Source: Eubacteriaceae bacterium CHKCI004 (GTDB taxonomy: Bacteria; Bacillota; Clostridia; Lachnospirales; Lachnospiraceae). Taken from it: a stretch of DNA of 50,862 nucleotides. Under the pieces are notes generated by a model, which made no database searches, had not been told where the DNA came from, and saw only the letters and a program-made list of their open reading frames with translations. This document shows, piece after piece, positions 8,498-17,459 of this stretch (the first letter of the stretch is position 1; the number at the start of each line of letters is the position of its first letter). A program made the position numbers and the translations under genes. Location: contig FCNR01000024.1 in assembly GCA_900016875.1 (NCBI GenBank), positions 1 through 50,862 on the forward strand, written 5' to 3'.

Positions 8498-9616
8498 ATG
8501 GCATATTTGGGAGAAGAAATCAAAAAACTGGGATTTGGGCTGATGCGTCTGCCGATGAAAGGCGAGGCGATCGATGTGGAACAGACTAAGGCAATGGTCG
8601 ACCGGTTTATGGAAGAAGGATTTACTTATTTTGATACAGCGTGGGCTTATGCGGGAAGCGAGGACGCCATCCGCCAGGCGCTGGTGGAGCGGTATCCTAG
8701 AGAGTCTTTCCAGCTGGCTACGAAAAACGCCGCGTGGATCAACTGTAAGACGAGAGAGGAAGCCATCGCACAGTTTGAGACTTCTTTAAAACAGACCGGC
8801 GCCGGATATTTTGACTTTTATCTGCTGCACAATCTGGGCGAACACCGGACAAAATTCTTTGATGATTTTGATATGTGGAGCTTTGTGAAGGAGAAAAAAG
8901 AAGAAGGTCTGATTAAGCATATCGGCTTTTCTTTCCATTCCACACCGGAAGAACTGGAAGAAATACTGACCAATCACCCGGAGATGGAATTTGTGCAGCT
9001 GCAGATTAATTACGGCGACTGGGAGAATCCGGCCATCCAGTCAAGAGCCTGCTATGAGGTGGCAAGGGCTCACAACAAACCGGTTATCATCATGGAGCCG
9101 GTCAAGGGCGGTATGCTTGCCAATCCGCCGGAATCTGTGCAGGAGATTTTTAAGAAAGCAGAGCCGAACGCGTCCTGCGCCTCCTGGGCCATTCGTTTTG
9201 CGGCAGATCTGGACGGCATCATCACGGTGCTTTCCGGCATGAGCAATATGGAACAGATGGAAGATAACCTTTCTTATATGAAGGATTTTACCGGATTATC
9301 CAAAGAAGAAAAGCAGACGCTCGACGAGGCAAGAGAGGCGCTCAACAGGATTCCTCTGATTCCGTGTACCACCTGCAATTACTGCGCTAAAGTCTGTCCG
9401 ATGGATATCGGCATCTCCGGTTCCTTTACGGCTTTGAATTATCTGACATTATACAAGGATAAGGACGCTGCGAAGCACCAGGAAGACTGGCTGGTAGGCG
9501 GCCATGGAAGAAAGCTGGCGTCCGAATGCATTAAGTGCGGCAAATGCGAAGAGGTATGTCCGCAGCATATCAGTATTCGGGACGAACTGGTACGGGTAAC
9601 GGAGAGTCTGGCATAA
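8498..9616 (+). CDS. Aldo/keto reductase with C-terminal 2x[4Fe-4S] ferredoxin domain
   Basis: A 372-residue cytosolic oxidoreductase. Residues 1 to about 270 form the AKR barrel, with catalytic-tetrad candidates Asp and Tyr in FDTAWAYAGSE, Lys in LATKNAAW and His in LLHNLGEH. The C-terminal part has two ferredoxin-type clusters: CTTCNYCAKVCP (about 290-301) and CIKCGKCEEVCP (about 344-355). This fusion is common in anaerobic Firmicutes, where reduction is probably coupled to ferredoxin-type iron-sulfur clusters. It lies 63 bases after larC and has its own ACAGGAGG site, so it may be co-transcribed. Substrate unknown. Confidence 0.92.
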   Translation: MAYLGEEIKKLGFGLMRLPMKGEAIDVEQTKAMVDRFMEEGFTYFDTAWAYAGSEDAIRQALVERYPRESFQLATKNAAWINCKTREEAIAQFETSLKQTGAGYFDFYLLHNLGEHRTKFFDDFDMWSFVKEKKEEGLIKHIGFSFHSTPEELEEILTNHPEMEFVQLQINYGDWENPAIQSRACYEVARAHNKPVIIMEPVKGGMLANPPESVQEIFKKAEPNASCASWAIRFAADLDGIITVLSGMSNMEQMEDNLSYMKDFTGLSKEEKQTLDEAREALNRIPLIPCTTCNYCAKVCPMDIGISGSFTALNYLTLYKDKDAAKHQEDWLVGGHGRKLASECIKCGKCEEVCPQHISIRDELVRVTESLA

Positions 9617-9697
9617 TCCGTCTGTATGGACAACTGACATCATAGAGTATGACATAAGTCCCAGCCGTGGGCCGGGACAGAGGAAAGGATGAAAAAA

Positions 9698-10381
9698 ATG
9701 AAAAAACAATGCTGGTGTTTCCGCATTTTGTTTTACATACTATCACTGGTGATTCTTGCACTGGGGATTACACTGAACACAAAGACAGGGCTGGGGGTAT
9801 CTCCGATTATTTCTGTTTCCTACAGTGTATCCCAGGTGCTTCATCTGAACTTTGGAAATGTAACGCTGATCTGGTATACAATCTTTGTGGCTGCCCAGCT
9901 TATCATCCGCGGAAAAAACCGGCGCTGGTATGACCTGCTGCAGATTCCTCTCAGTATTGTTTTTACGAGATTTCTGAATCTGTTCGATGCGGCGATTCAA
10001 TGGGAGTCGGAATCCTTTGCCGCCAATCTGCTCCTGCTTCTGGCAGCGATCATCCTCACAGGAGCAGGTGCAGCCATGTCGGTTAATATGCGCCTTGTGC
10101 CAAATCCCGGAGACGGTATCGTCGCAGCCATTGCGGATTTCATCCACAGGGATATGGGATTTGCCAAGAACCTGTTTGATCTGATGAATATCTGTATGAC
10201 ATTTATCATCGGTATTGTGTCAGGACATTTCCTTCTGGGTATCGGTATCGGAACAGTGTTTGCAGTCATAGGAGTAGGCCGGGCGGTCGCAGCCTTTAAT
10301 TATCTTTGTAAAGAAAAGATGGATGTTCTGGCAGGAATATCTGAAGAAACAGTTTCTGAGGCAGAGGTCTGTACGGAATAA
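9698..10381 (+). CDS. YczE/YyaS-type (DUF6198) five-to-six-helix membrane protein
   Basis: A 227-residue integral membrane protein. ATG 9698 has AGGAAAGG 9 bases upstream; an in-frame ATG at 9689 would add three residues. It has about five hydrophobic helices. Family-like motifs are NTKTGLGVSPIISVSYS in the first loop and VPNPGDGIVAAIAD after the fourth helix. Members are related to YitT/YczE; some act with regulators or transport thiol or amino-acid compounds, but no function is established. The MATE gene follows 24 bases later and is probably in the same transcript. Confidence 0.75.
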   Translation: MKKQCWCFRILFYILSLVILALGITLNTKTGLGVSPIISVSYSVSQVLHLNFGNVTLIWYTIFVAAQLIIRGKNRRWYDLLQIPLSIVFTRFLNLFDAAIQWESESFAANLLLLLAAIILTGAGAAMSVNMRLVPNPGDGIVAAIADFIHRDMGFAKNLFDLMNICMTFIIGIVSGHFLLGIGIGTVFAVIGVGRAVAAFNYLCKEKMDVLAGISEETVSEAEVCTE

Positions 10382-10405
10382 TTATAGTAACACAGGAGAG
10401 AAAGT

Positions 10406-11812
10406 ATGAATGAAGAGAAAAATTCGAGGGAGCCGCAGATGGAAAATCCTCTGGGAGTGGAGCCGGTCTCCAGCCTGATGGTGCGGTTCGCGGTGCCGAG
10501 TATCGTCGCTATGCTGGTCAGCGCTCTTTATAATATTGTCGATCAGCTATTTATCGGGCAGGCGGTGGGAACTCTGGGAAATGCGGCTACCAACGTGGCG
10601 TTTCCATTGACCACTTCCTGTGTGGCGCTGTCGCTGCTGTTCGGCGTCGGCGGTGCTTCCTGCTTTAATCTGACCATGGGAAGAGGAAAGAAAGATGAGG
10701 CCGTTTATTTTGTAGGAAATGCACTGGTATGCCTGGCGGGCAGCGGGCTGATTTTGTGTGTGCTGGCACAGGTTTTCATGGTGCCGCTGCTAAAGCTGTT
10801 CGGCGCGCCGGCGGATGTGCTGCCTCTGGCGGAGACCTATGTGCGCATCACCGCCGTGGGATTTCCGTTTTTGATTCTTACGACCGGAGGCTGTCATCTG
10901 ATCCGTGCCGACGGCAGTCCGCAGATGGCGATGATATGTAACCTGACAGGCGCAGTCATCAATACGATTCTCGACGCGCTTTTTGTGATGGGATTCCACT
11001 GGGGAATGGCGGGAGCGGCCATTGCCACCGTCATCGGACAGGTAGTTTCCGCCATTATCGTCATCCGTTATCTGCTGCATTTTAAGACGGTGCCTCTGCT
11101 GCCGAAGCATTTGAAGCTGCAGGCCGCCTGCGTAAAACGGACAGCGCAGATTGGGCTGGCATCTTTTTTTAATCAGATAGCAATGATGATCGTGCAGGTG
11201 GTACTGAACAATACTCTGACTTATTACGGTGCTTTGTCAGTGTATGGGGAAGCGATTCCTCTGGCATGCGCCGGAATCGTCATTAAGGTTAATCAGGTAT
11301 TCTTTTCCGTGGTAATCGGATTGGCTCAGGGAAGCCAGCCGGTGGAAAGTTTTAACTACGGAGCGGAAAAATATGACCGGGTGCGGAAGGCTTATCGCCT
11401 GGCAGCCACAGCGGGTGTGATCATTTCGGTCCTGTCCTTTGCGCTGTTCCAGATTTTTCCACGGCAGGTACTCTCTCTTTTTGGCACGGGCGAGCCGGAA
11501 TACTTTGAATTTGGAGTGCGGTTCTTCCGAATTTACCTGTTTTTTATCTGGCTGGACGCACTGCAGCCGATCACTTCCACATTTTTTACATCTATTGGAA
11601 AACCGGCCAAGGGTATCTTTCTGTCGCTTACCAGACAGATTATTTTCTTCGTGCCGCTTCTGCTTATACTGCCGCGGTTCTTCGGGGTGGACGGATGTAT
11701 CTACACAGGGCCGATCGCGGACTTTATGGCGGCTGCGGTGACTATTATTATGGCGTTTTTTGAATTTCGGAAAATGCCGAAATATGCGGTGCAGCATGAA
11801 AATGCGGTGTAA
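10406..11812 (+). CDS. MATE family multidrug/Na+ antiporter (first of three)
   Basis: A 468-residue protein with 12 expected membrane helices and the family's duplicated half structure. SLYNIVDQ-type signatures appear early (VSALYNIVDQLFIGQAVG), GGASCFNLTMGRG after the second helix, and GLAQGSQPVESFNYGAEK in the second half. It exports cationic drugs or metabolites using Na+ or H+. It lies directly after the YczE-like gene, with the terminator at 11827-11875 ending the transcript. It is clearly distinct in sequence from the MATE proteins at 19680 and 22890. Confidence 0.92.
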   Translation: MNEEKNSREPQMENPLGVEPVSSLMVRFAVPSIVAMLVSALYNIVDQLFIGQAVGTLGNAATNVAFPLTTSCVALSLLFGVGGASCFNLTMGRGKKDEAVYFVGNALVCLAGSGLILCVLAQVFMVPLLKLFGAPADVLPLAETYVRITAVGFPFLILTTGGCHLIRADGSPQMAMICNLTGAVINTILDALFVMGFHWGMAGAAIATVIGQVVSAIIVIRYLLHFKTVPLLPKHLKLQAACVKRTAQIGLASFFNQIAMMIVQVVLNNTLTYYGALSVYGEAIPLACAGIVIKVNQVFFSVVIGLAQGSQPVESFNYGAEKYDRVRKAYRLAATAGVIISVLSFALFQIFPRQVLSLFGTGEPEYFEFGVRFFRIYLFFIWLDALQPITSTFFTSIGKPAKGIFLSLTRQIIFFVPLLLILPRFFGVDGCIYTGPIADFMAAAVTIIMAFFEFRKMPKYAVQHENAV

Positions 11813-11826
11813 CGGCGAAACATACG

Positions 11827-11875
11827 GCAGCTCTTTTGATGATGATTTAATCAGCGGAAGAGCTGCTGTTTTTTT
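11827..11875 (+). terminator. Terminator of the first MATE gene, overlapping the end of the AraC gene
   Basis: GCAGCTCTT (11827-11835) pairs perfectly with AAGAGCTGC (11858-11866), followed by TGTTTTTTT. The right arm lies within the last codons of the convergent AraC-type gene. Confidence 0.85.
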
Positions 11876-12821
11876 GTGCCGTCCGATATTCTTTCGGAGT
11901 GCATCCGTACCATCTCCGGAAATACCGGATGTAGGAGCTGGCGGAGGCGAAACCGGTTTCGGAAGAAATCTCCGTGACGGAAAGCTCTGTATCTTTCAGA
12001 AGAGCCTCGCTCATATGCAGCCGGTATTTTATGAGATACTGATACGGCGATTCTCCCACATATCTGTGAAAACAACGGAGACATTCTGTTTTGCTGATGT
12101 GGGCGGCAGCGGCGATGGATTCTACGGAAAGATTTTCCCGGTAATGGCTGTGCAGATAAGTGAGAAGCTCCCGGATGCGAAGATGCTCTCTGGATGGCGC
12201 CGCCGCAGCCGTCGGAAGCGGCGGCAGAGCGGAAATAAACGCCAGCCACAGAGAGACGAGAGACGTACTCAACAGGTATTCGTAATGTGGTTTCGTTTTC
12301 TGTGAAGAAGAAAAATAAAGGTTGTCCAGAGTTTTAAGTTCATTGAGCGCAGCGCTGTGGGAGGGCTCCGCTTTTTTTATAAGAAAATGTGTGAAGCCCG
12401 GATGATAGAGAAAAGATTTCACATCCTTTTTTTCCATGATGCTGCCGGGAAAGAATCCGAGCATCTGCTCCGGAATGATAAAGCTGTGATAGCGGCAGTC
12501 TTCCTTTTCTATGGTTTTATGGGGAACCATCCGGTTAATAAACAGACAATCGCCTGCATGAACCTCAATCTCTTCCTCATAAACCCGGGTCTGAATCACA
12601 CCCTGAAGTACCCGGATAAATTGCACTTCCTCATGCCAGTGAAGTACCCGGAACCCTTCATTGGAAGGCGTGCATACCTGCCTTGCCACGTCAAGAACCA
12701 GGAGAGGAAAGGCCCCGCCTTCAAGGGGGTTATGGGAGTAAATGGGAGATCTGCCGTTCTCCGGCTGCGGATTTCCACCGGTATTTTTTAAATGGCGCTG
12801 ACCGCCGGCGGTTTGTGACAT
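11847..12821 (-). CDS. AraC-family regulator with N-terminal cupin sensor
   Basis: A 324-residue transcription factor. Start at 12821, with AAAGGAGG upstream. Residues about 50-140 form a cupin-type ligand domain (FRVLHWHEEVQFIRVLQG, VHAGDCLFINRMVPHK); residues about 210-320 form the paired AraC HTH (LSVESIAAAAHISKTEC and TEISSETGFASASSYIRYFR followed by GCTPKEYR). Such proteins usually activate sugar or stress genes next to them. The inducer is unknown. Its 5' side faces the Cys-rich small gene at 12990, about 170 bases away, so that gene is a possible target. Confidence 0.9.
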   Translation of the reverse strand: MSQTAGGQRHLKNTGGNPQPENGRSPIYSHNPLEGGAFPLLVLDVARQVCTPSNEGFRVLHWHEEVQFIRVLQGVIQTRVYEEEIEVHAGDCLFINRMVPHKTIEKEDCRYHSFIIPEQMLGFFPGSIMEKKDVKSFLYHPGFTHFLIKKAEPSHSAALNELKTLDNLYFSSSQKTKPHYEYLLSTSLVSLWLAFISALPPLPTAAAAPSREHLRIRELLTYLHSHYRENLSVESIAAAAHISKTECLRCFHRYVGESPYQYLIKYRLHMSEALLKDTELSVTEISSETGFASASSYIRYFRRWYGCTPKEYRTAQKNSSSSAD

Positions 12822-12989
12822 AAGATTCCTCCTTTAAAATAGTTTTTGGCTCTTTTTTTCTATATTATAGGTGTAAAAACGCTATTTTACAAGATGTCAG
12901 GGCGTTATTATTATATTGCATGGAACAGTTGTTACCATTGCACCTGACTTATAATAAGCAACCACGAATCAAAGAAAAGGAGTACAAAT

Positions 12990-13322
12990 ATGATCATCGA
13001 CGGAAATGAAATCGAAAAAGCAGCCATGAAAGAGTTTCACAAAGGCAACAGGAAAGAAGGTCTTCGCATCCAGGAAGAATTTGCCTCGGCATTTCGGGAA
13101 GAATACAAAGACAAAGACCATTGCCCCTGTAAAAAAGCCTGTCGTTACCACGGCAACTGTAAAGAATGCGTGGCTATCCACCGGGCCCACCAGGAACACG
13201 TGCCAAACTGTATGCGGCCGATGCTGAATAAAAAGATCCGGATGTTGTCAGAGTTGACAGAACACACCATTGCCAATGAAATTGAGGCGCCGAAAGAGGT
13301 GACGGTGAAGAAGGGCTTGTGA
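12990..13322 (+). CDS. Small Cys/His-rich protein (DUF6485-like, probable metal binder)
   Basis: A 110-residue soluble protein with GGAG 7 bases before the ATG. The central segment CPCKKACRYHGNCKECVAIH (residues 45-64), with C74 in VPNC, gives six cysteines and several histidines and suggests a zinc or Fe-S site. This arrangement recurs in small anaerobe proteins annotated DUF6485. The flanks are charged helices. No partner is obvious apart from the divergent AraC regulator. Confidence 0.6.
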   Translation: MIIDGNEIEKAAMKEFHKGNRKEGLRIQEEFASAFREEYKDKDHCPCKKACRYHGNCKECVAIHRAHQEHVPNCMRPMLNKKIRMLSELTEHTIANEIEAPKEVTVKKGL

Positions 13323-13413
13323 ATCTGCATGCATAAAGATTTACGGATAATTTCAAAACCTATAGATTCAAATCGGCAAATCCCCATTTCAGTGATAAAT
13401 CTCTGTGCATTTA

Positions 13414-13480
13414 TGGTATAATAATCCCGGTGCCTTTTCGGACGCCGCAGGCGGAGAATCCTGCTCTGCAGGATTCTTTC
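13414..13480 (+). promoter_or_regulatory. Promoter and leader hairpin of the nhaC-like gene
   Basis: An extended -10 (TGGTATAAT, 13414-13422) starts a leader of about 140 bases. Within it, a 9-bp hairpin (AGAATCCTG 13455-13463 with CAGGATTCT 13469-13477) is followed by TTCTT, so it looks like an intrinsic terminator placed before the gene. This implies attenuation. No known riboswitch was recognised here. Confidence 0.5.
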
Positions 13481-13571
13481 TTAAATAAAGTATTTCGACG
13501 GAAAACTTTGTTTTTTTTCGAAAAATGCCGTGCTACTTTTAAATTTATTTGCAAGAGAGGAAAGTATTATT

Positions 13572-14900
13572 ATGAAGAAAGAAAACTGGAAAGCACTGTT
13601 GCCTATCGGGGTATTTCTGGTGCTGTATCTGGGCCTGGGGATTTTGTTTGAGTATGTGATGAAGATACCGATGGGATTTTATAATGTTCCTATTGTGGTT
13701 TCATTTCTGGCGGCATTGCTGGTGGCCTGTATACAGAATCCGAAGCTTAATTTTGATAAAAAGCTGGCAATTATGGCAAAGGGTGTGGGTGATAAAAATA
13801 TCGTGACAATGATTCTTATTTTCCTGGCTGCCGGCGTTTTTGTGGGCGTTGTGGGAAGAAGCAGCGCGGAGAGTGTGGCCTATTGCCTTCTGTCACTGAT
13901 TCCGGCGCAGTATGCGGTAGTTGTGCTGTTTGTGGTCAGTGCTTTTGTATCGCTGGCTATGGGAACCTCGGTGGGAACCATCACCCTGCTTACGCCGATT
14001 GCCGTGGCTGTATCAGAAGCGTCCGGATTCGGAGCGGCTGCCTGTGTAGGTGCTGTGGTAGGTGGAGCCATGTTCGGAGATAACCTGTCCTTCATTTCTG
14101 ATACGACCATTGCGGCCTGTAACGGGCAGGGCTGTGCCATGAGAGATAAGTTCCGGGCTAACTTCAAGATTGCGCTGCCGGCAGCGCTGGCGGCCATGGT
14201 GGTGATTTTTCTTATGACTTCCGGAAATGTTCCGGAAGGGCGGATTGTACAGGATTATAATCTGATTCAGGTGATTCCTTATCTGCTTGTTCTGGTGGGA
14301 GGAATCATCGGCATCAACGTCTTTGTGGTGCTGCTCATTGGAATTGTATCGGGAGCTTTCATCATGCTGGTGACGGGCAATGTTTCCGGTGTGGATCTGC
14401 TGACCAACATGGGTTCAGGAGCGGCCGGTATGTATGAGACGATCATGGTGACTATTCTGGTGTCAGCTATCGGAGGCCTGATTGGAGAATACGGGGGATT
14501 TGATGCGCTGCTGCATTTTATAAAAAGAGTTTTCCGGAGCCGGAACGGCGGAAAGCTGGGGATCGGTCTACTTGTGGGGGCGCTTGATATCGCAACTGCC
14601 AATAATACGGTGGCTATCGTTATGGCCAATCCCATAGCAAAGGATATGGCGGAAGATTATGGAATCAGTCCACAGAATACGGCGTCAATTCTTGATACAT
14701 TTTCCTGCATCTTTCAGGGAGTGATTCCTTACGGAGCCCAGATGCTCATCGCTCTGTCTGCATCGGCGGAGCTGGGCAGTGAATTATCGGCTTTTGATGT
14801 GATGCCTAATCTGATTTATCCATATATGCTGCTGATCAGTTCATTGATTTTTATGTTTTTAGTGCCGGATAAAAAGAGACCGGAAAAGGCTGAGAAATAA
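13572..14900 (+). CDS. NhaC-type Na+/H+ antiporter family protein
   Basis: A 442-residue polytopic membrane protein. ATG 13572 (MKKENWKALLPIG) has AGAGGAAAG upstream; the open frame begins earlier without a good site. The signature GGAMFGDNLSFISDTTIAA (about 170-188) matches the NhaC / YuiF-like conserved loop with the ion-binding Asp. A second half-motif, ALDIATANNTVAIV, lies near residue 340. It is expected to exchange Na+ (or another cation or amine) for protons. It stands directly before the thiamin operon but has a separate promoter. Confidence 0.85.
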   Translation: MKKENWKALLPIGVFLVLYLGLGILFEYVMKIPMGFYNVPIVVSFLAALLVACIQNPKLNFDKKLAIMAKGVGDKNIVTMILIFLAAGVFVGVVGRSSAESVAYCLLSLIPAQYAVVVLFVVSAFVSLAMGTSVGTITLLTPIAVAVSEASGFGAAACVGAVVGGAMFGDNLSFISDTTIAACNGQGCAMRDKFRANFKIALPAALAAMVVIFLMTSGNVPEGRIVQDYNLIQVIPYLLVLVGGIIGINVFVVLLIGIVSGAFIMLVTGNVSGVDLLTNMGSGAAGMYETIMVTILVSAIGGLIGEYGGFDALLHFIKRVFRSRNGGKLGIGLLVGALDIATANNTVAIVMANPIAKDMAEDYGISPQNTASILDTFSCIFQGVIPYGAQMLIALSASAELGSELSAFDVMPNLIYPYMLLISSLIFMFLVPDKKRPEKAEK

Positions 14901-14918
14901 GAATTGTCTGAAAAACAG

Positions 14919-14946
14919 TTGCAAAACCGGTAAAAAGTAGTATAAT
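14919..14946 (+). promoter_or_regulatory. Promoter of the thiamin salvage operon
   Basis: TTGCAA (14919-14924), a 16-base spacer and TATAAT (14941-14946). Transcription would begin around 14953, just upstream of the TPP riboswitch. Confidence 0.75.
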
Positions 14947-14969
14947 AAAAATGTTTGTAATAATAAAAA

Positions 14970-15056
14970 CGGGGAGCTTGCGTATCAAGCAGGCTGAGAG
15001 GAGACTGAATCGTCTCGACCCTTTACCTGATTTGGATAATGCCAACGTAGGGATAT
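14970..15056 (+). promoter_or_regulatory. TPP (THI-box) riboswitch
   Basis: All conserved THI-box parts are present in order: CGGGGAGC, GCAGGCTGAGA (about 14989-14999), a short variable hairpin, GACCCTTTACCTGATTTGGA (15017-15036), and TAATGCCAACGTAGGGA (15037-15053). It senses thiamin pyrophosphate and represses the downstream salvage and uptake genes when TPP is plentiful. Confidence 0.97.
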
Positions 15057-15074
15057 ACAGGCACGAAGAATTTC

Positions 15075-15107
15075 GGCGGATATGTCAGTTTGGCATATCC
15101 GCCTTTT
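15075..15107 (+). terminator. Expression-platform terminator of the TPP riboswitch
   Basis: A perfect 10-bp stem (GGCGGATATG 15075-15084 with CATATCCGCC 15094-15103) followed by TTTT lies 20 bases after the aptamer and before thiM. It is the expected OFF-state terminator. Confidence 0.9.
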
Positions 15108-15155
15108 GGCGTCCCGGAGGGCAATCAGGCATATCAGAGAACAGGAGGAAATGTA

Positions 15156-15977
15156 ATGCTTGGAAAATGTTTTGACAATGTGAGAAAGACCGTTCCGCTG
15201 GTTCACAATATTACCAATTATGTGACGGTCAATGATGTGGCGAATGTACTGCTGGCATGCGGAGGCAGCCCGATCATGTCTGATGAACCGAGGGATGTGG
15301 TGGATATCACTTCCATCTGCGGCGGTCTGAACATCAATATCGGTACCCTGAATGAAAGAAGTATTCAGGGAATGTTTGCTGCCGGAAAACGGGCAAATGC
15401 TCTTGATCATGTGGTTCTGCTGGACCCGGTGGGCGCCGGAGCCAGCGCGCTTCGTACTGATACTGCGGTGGAACTGATGAAGGAGCTGGAACTTAGCGCC
15501 ATTCGGGGAAATATTTCAGAAATCAAGACGCTGGCCCATGGCAGCGGAACTACAAAAGGAGTGGACGCCGATGTGGCGGATGCTGTGACGGAAGATAATC
15601 TTGAAGAAGCGGTGGCATTTGTCAAAGAATTTGCGAAAAAGGCGGAATGTATCGTGGCGATCACCGGCGCCATCGATCTGGTCAGCGATGGCGAAGTCTG
15701 CTATGTGATTCGAAACGGCCGCCCGGAAATGGGCAGAATCACCGGAACCGGATGCCAGCTTTCCGGCATGATGACCGCATTTCTGGTAGCAAATCCGGAT
15801 AACCAGACAGAAGCAGCTGCAGCTGCCGTCTGCGCCATGGGAATGGCCGGGGAGATTGGATGGAGCCGGATGCAGGAAGGGGATGGAAATTCCACTTACC
15901 GTAACCGGATTATCGACGCCATCTACAATATGAACGGAGACACCCTGGATAAAGGCGCCCGTTTTGAAATCAGATAG
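15156..15977 (+). CDS. thiM: Hydroxyethylthiazole kinase
   Basis: A 273-residue ribokinase-fold enzyme phosphorylating 4-methyl-5-(2-hydroxyethyl)thiazole for thiamin salvage. ATG 15156 has AGGAGG 8 bases upstream; the frame is open from 15090 but without a site. Motifs: PLVHNITNYVTVNDVAN with GGSPIM (substrate site), LDPVGAGAS, RGNISEI, and ITGTGCQLSG (anion hole and catalytic Cys region). First gene after the TPP riboswitch; thiE follows 11 bases later. Confidence 0.97.
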   Translation: MLGKCFDNVRKTVPLVHNITNYVTVNDVANVLLACGGSPIMSDEPRDVVDITSICGGLNINIGTLNERSIQGMFAAGKRANALDHVVLLDPVGAGASALRTDTAVELMKELELSAIRGNISEIKTLAHGSGTTKGVDADVADAVTEDNLEEAVAFVKEFAKKAECIVAITGAIDLVSDGEVCYVIRNGRPEMGRITGTGCQLSGMMTAFLVANPDNQTEAAAAAVCAMGMAGEIGWSRMQEGDGNSTYRNRIIDAIYNMNGDTLDKGARFEIR

Positions 15978-15988
15978 GGAGGACAGCT

Positions 15989-16642
15989 ATGAGATTCGAT
16001 AAAAAAGACCTGCTTTTATATGCGGTTACCGACAGAAGCTGGCTGGGAGGCCGCACGCTGTATCAGGATGTGGAAGCAGCAATAAAAGGAGGGGCTACAT
16101 TTATTCAGCTTCGTGAGAAAAATCTGGATGAGGCGCATTTTCTGGAAGAAGCCAAAGAAATTAAAGAACTTTGCAAGAAATATCAGGTTCCTTTTGTGAT
16201 CAATGATAATGTGGACATTGCTCTGGCTATGGATGCCGACGGCGTTCATGTGGGGCAGAGCGATATGGAAGCGGGAGCAGTGAGGGAAAAACTCGGTCCT
16301 GACAAGATTATCGGCGTGTCTGCCCAGACGGTGGAACAGGCACTTCTGGCGGAGCAAAAAGGCGCGGACTATCTGGGCGTGGGCGCGGTATTTCCGACCG
16401 GTTCCAAAGATGACGCCGTGGAGGTCAGTCACGAGACATTGAAGGCCATCTGTGAGGCGGTGAAGATTCCGGTCATTGCTATCGGCGGAATCAGCACAGG
16501 AAATGTGATGGAATTGTCCGGCAGCGGTATCTGCGGCATAGCGGTGATCAGCGCTATATTTGCAAAACCGGATATCGAGGCGGCGGCAAAAGAGTTGAAG
16601 GAACAGATGGAGAAGATGTTAAATGACAGGAGCAATATTTGA
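15989..16642 (+). CDS. thiE: Thiamin-phosphate synthase
   Basis: A 217-residue TIM barrel joining HMP-PP and thiazole phosphate into thiamin phosphate. AGGGAGG precedes the ATG. Hallmarks: FIQLREKNLDE, VPFVINDNVDIALA, DGVHVGQSD, GVSAQTVEQA, YLGVGAVFPTGSK and IPVIAIGGIS. Length and order are standard. It overlaps the next gene by 20 bases, implying translational coupling with the HAD phosphatase. Confidence 0.97.
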   Translation: MRFDKKDLLLYAVTDRSWLGGRTLYQDVEAAIKGGATFIQLREKNLDEAHFLEEAKEIKELCKKYQVPFVINDNVDIALAMDADGVHVGQSDMEAGAVREKLGPDKIIGVSAQTVEQALLAEQKGADYLGVGAVFPTGSKDDAVEVSHETLKAICEAVKIPVIAIGGISTGNVMELSGSGICGIAVISAIFAKPDIEAAAKELKEQMEKMLNDRSNI

Positions 16643-17270
16643 TGTGGATGGTACTCTGCTTGATTCCATGCCTATCTGGGAAGACGTCAGCGTCCGCTAT
16701 CTGAAGAGTCTCGGCGTGGAGGCGGAGAGTAATCTCCCGCAGAAACTGGAACGGATGTCCGTGGAGGAAGGAGCGGCCTACATAAAAGAAAATTATGGGC
16801 TTAGCGAGACGGAAGAAGAAATCGCAGCCGCCACATTAAAAATCGTGGAAGATTTTTATTATAACGAGGCTCCTCTGAAGCCGGGAGTGAGAGAATATCT
16901 GGACAGGCTGAGGGCGGAAAATATTCCCATGGTGATCGCCACTTCCAGCGGGAGACCCCATGTGGAAGCGGCTTTGCGGCGTCTGGGAGTCCTTGACTAT
17001 TTTGGCAAAATATTTACCTGCTCAGAGGTGGGCGAAGGAAAGACCCGCCCGCTGATTTATGAGAAAGCAGGAGAATACATCGGCGGAGACTTCAAAGATA
17101 TTTATGTGTTTGAAGACGCGATCCACGCACTGGAGACAGCGAAGCAGGCGGGGTTTTACACGGTGGCGGTGTATGATCCTTCTGCTGATAAGGACTGGAA
17201 ACAGCTTCAGGAGGAAGCCGATATTTCAGTGACAGACATGCGCCAGCTGATAGCAGATAAAGAAATTTGA
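16623..17270 (+). CDS. HAD-superfamily phosphatase embedded in the thiamin operon
   Basis: A 215-residue HAD hydrolase of the beta-phosphoglucomutase-like (cap C1) type. Motif I is FDVDGTLLDS (nucleophile D7, acid D9), motif II ATSSGRP, motif III the Lys in GEGKTRPL, and motif IV VFEDAIHA. It begins inside thiE, so it is translated with it. This context suggests a role in thiamin metabolism, for example dephosphorylating thiamin phosphate or an HMP or thiazole phosphate. The sequence alone does not show the substrate, and a general housekeeping HAD enzyme is the alternative. Confidence 0.85.
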   Translation: MTGAIFDVDGTLLDSMPIWEDVSVRYLKSLGVEAESNLPQKLERMSVEEGAAYIKENYGLSETEEEIAAATLKIVEDFYYNEAPLKPGVREYLDRLRAENIPMVIATSSGRPHVEAALRRLGVLDYFGKIFTCSEVGEGKTRPLIYEKAGEYIGGDFKDIYVFEDAIHALETAKQAGFYTVAVYDPSADKDWKQLQEEADISVTDMRQLIADKEI

Positions 17271-17459
17271 TGAAAAAAATGCGGTATGAAGTGTGAGCAA
17301 AAAATGCCCTCAGATTCCGCATAAAGAAAATAAAAAACGGCGGCACATTGGGGGCACCACCTTGTGTCGCTGCCTGTATCCGGCTGAGCGGTGGCTTTAA
17401 AACAGCGCCGGCAGCCGGAAATGCAGGGAATAAAATTAATGCGAAAGAAGGAATGAAAA

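Noticed and set aside
9657-9677. Hairpin GTCCC...GGGAC before the YczE-like gene as a terminator
   Set aside because: No T-run follows and it sits next to the ribosome binding site, so termination is not supported.
17271-17459. Possible second riboswitch or small gene between the HAD gene and thiD
   Set aside because: There are inverted repeats but no THI-box elements and no terminator. No coding frame has a ribosome site.
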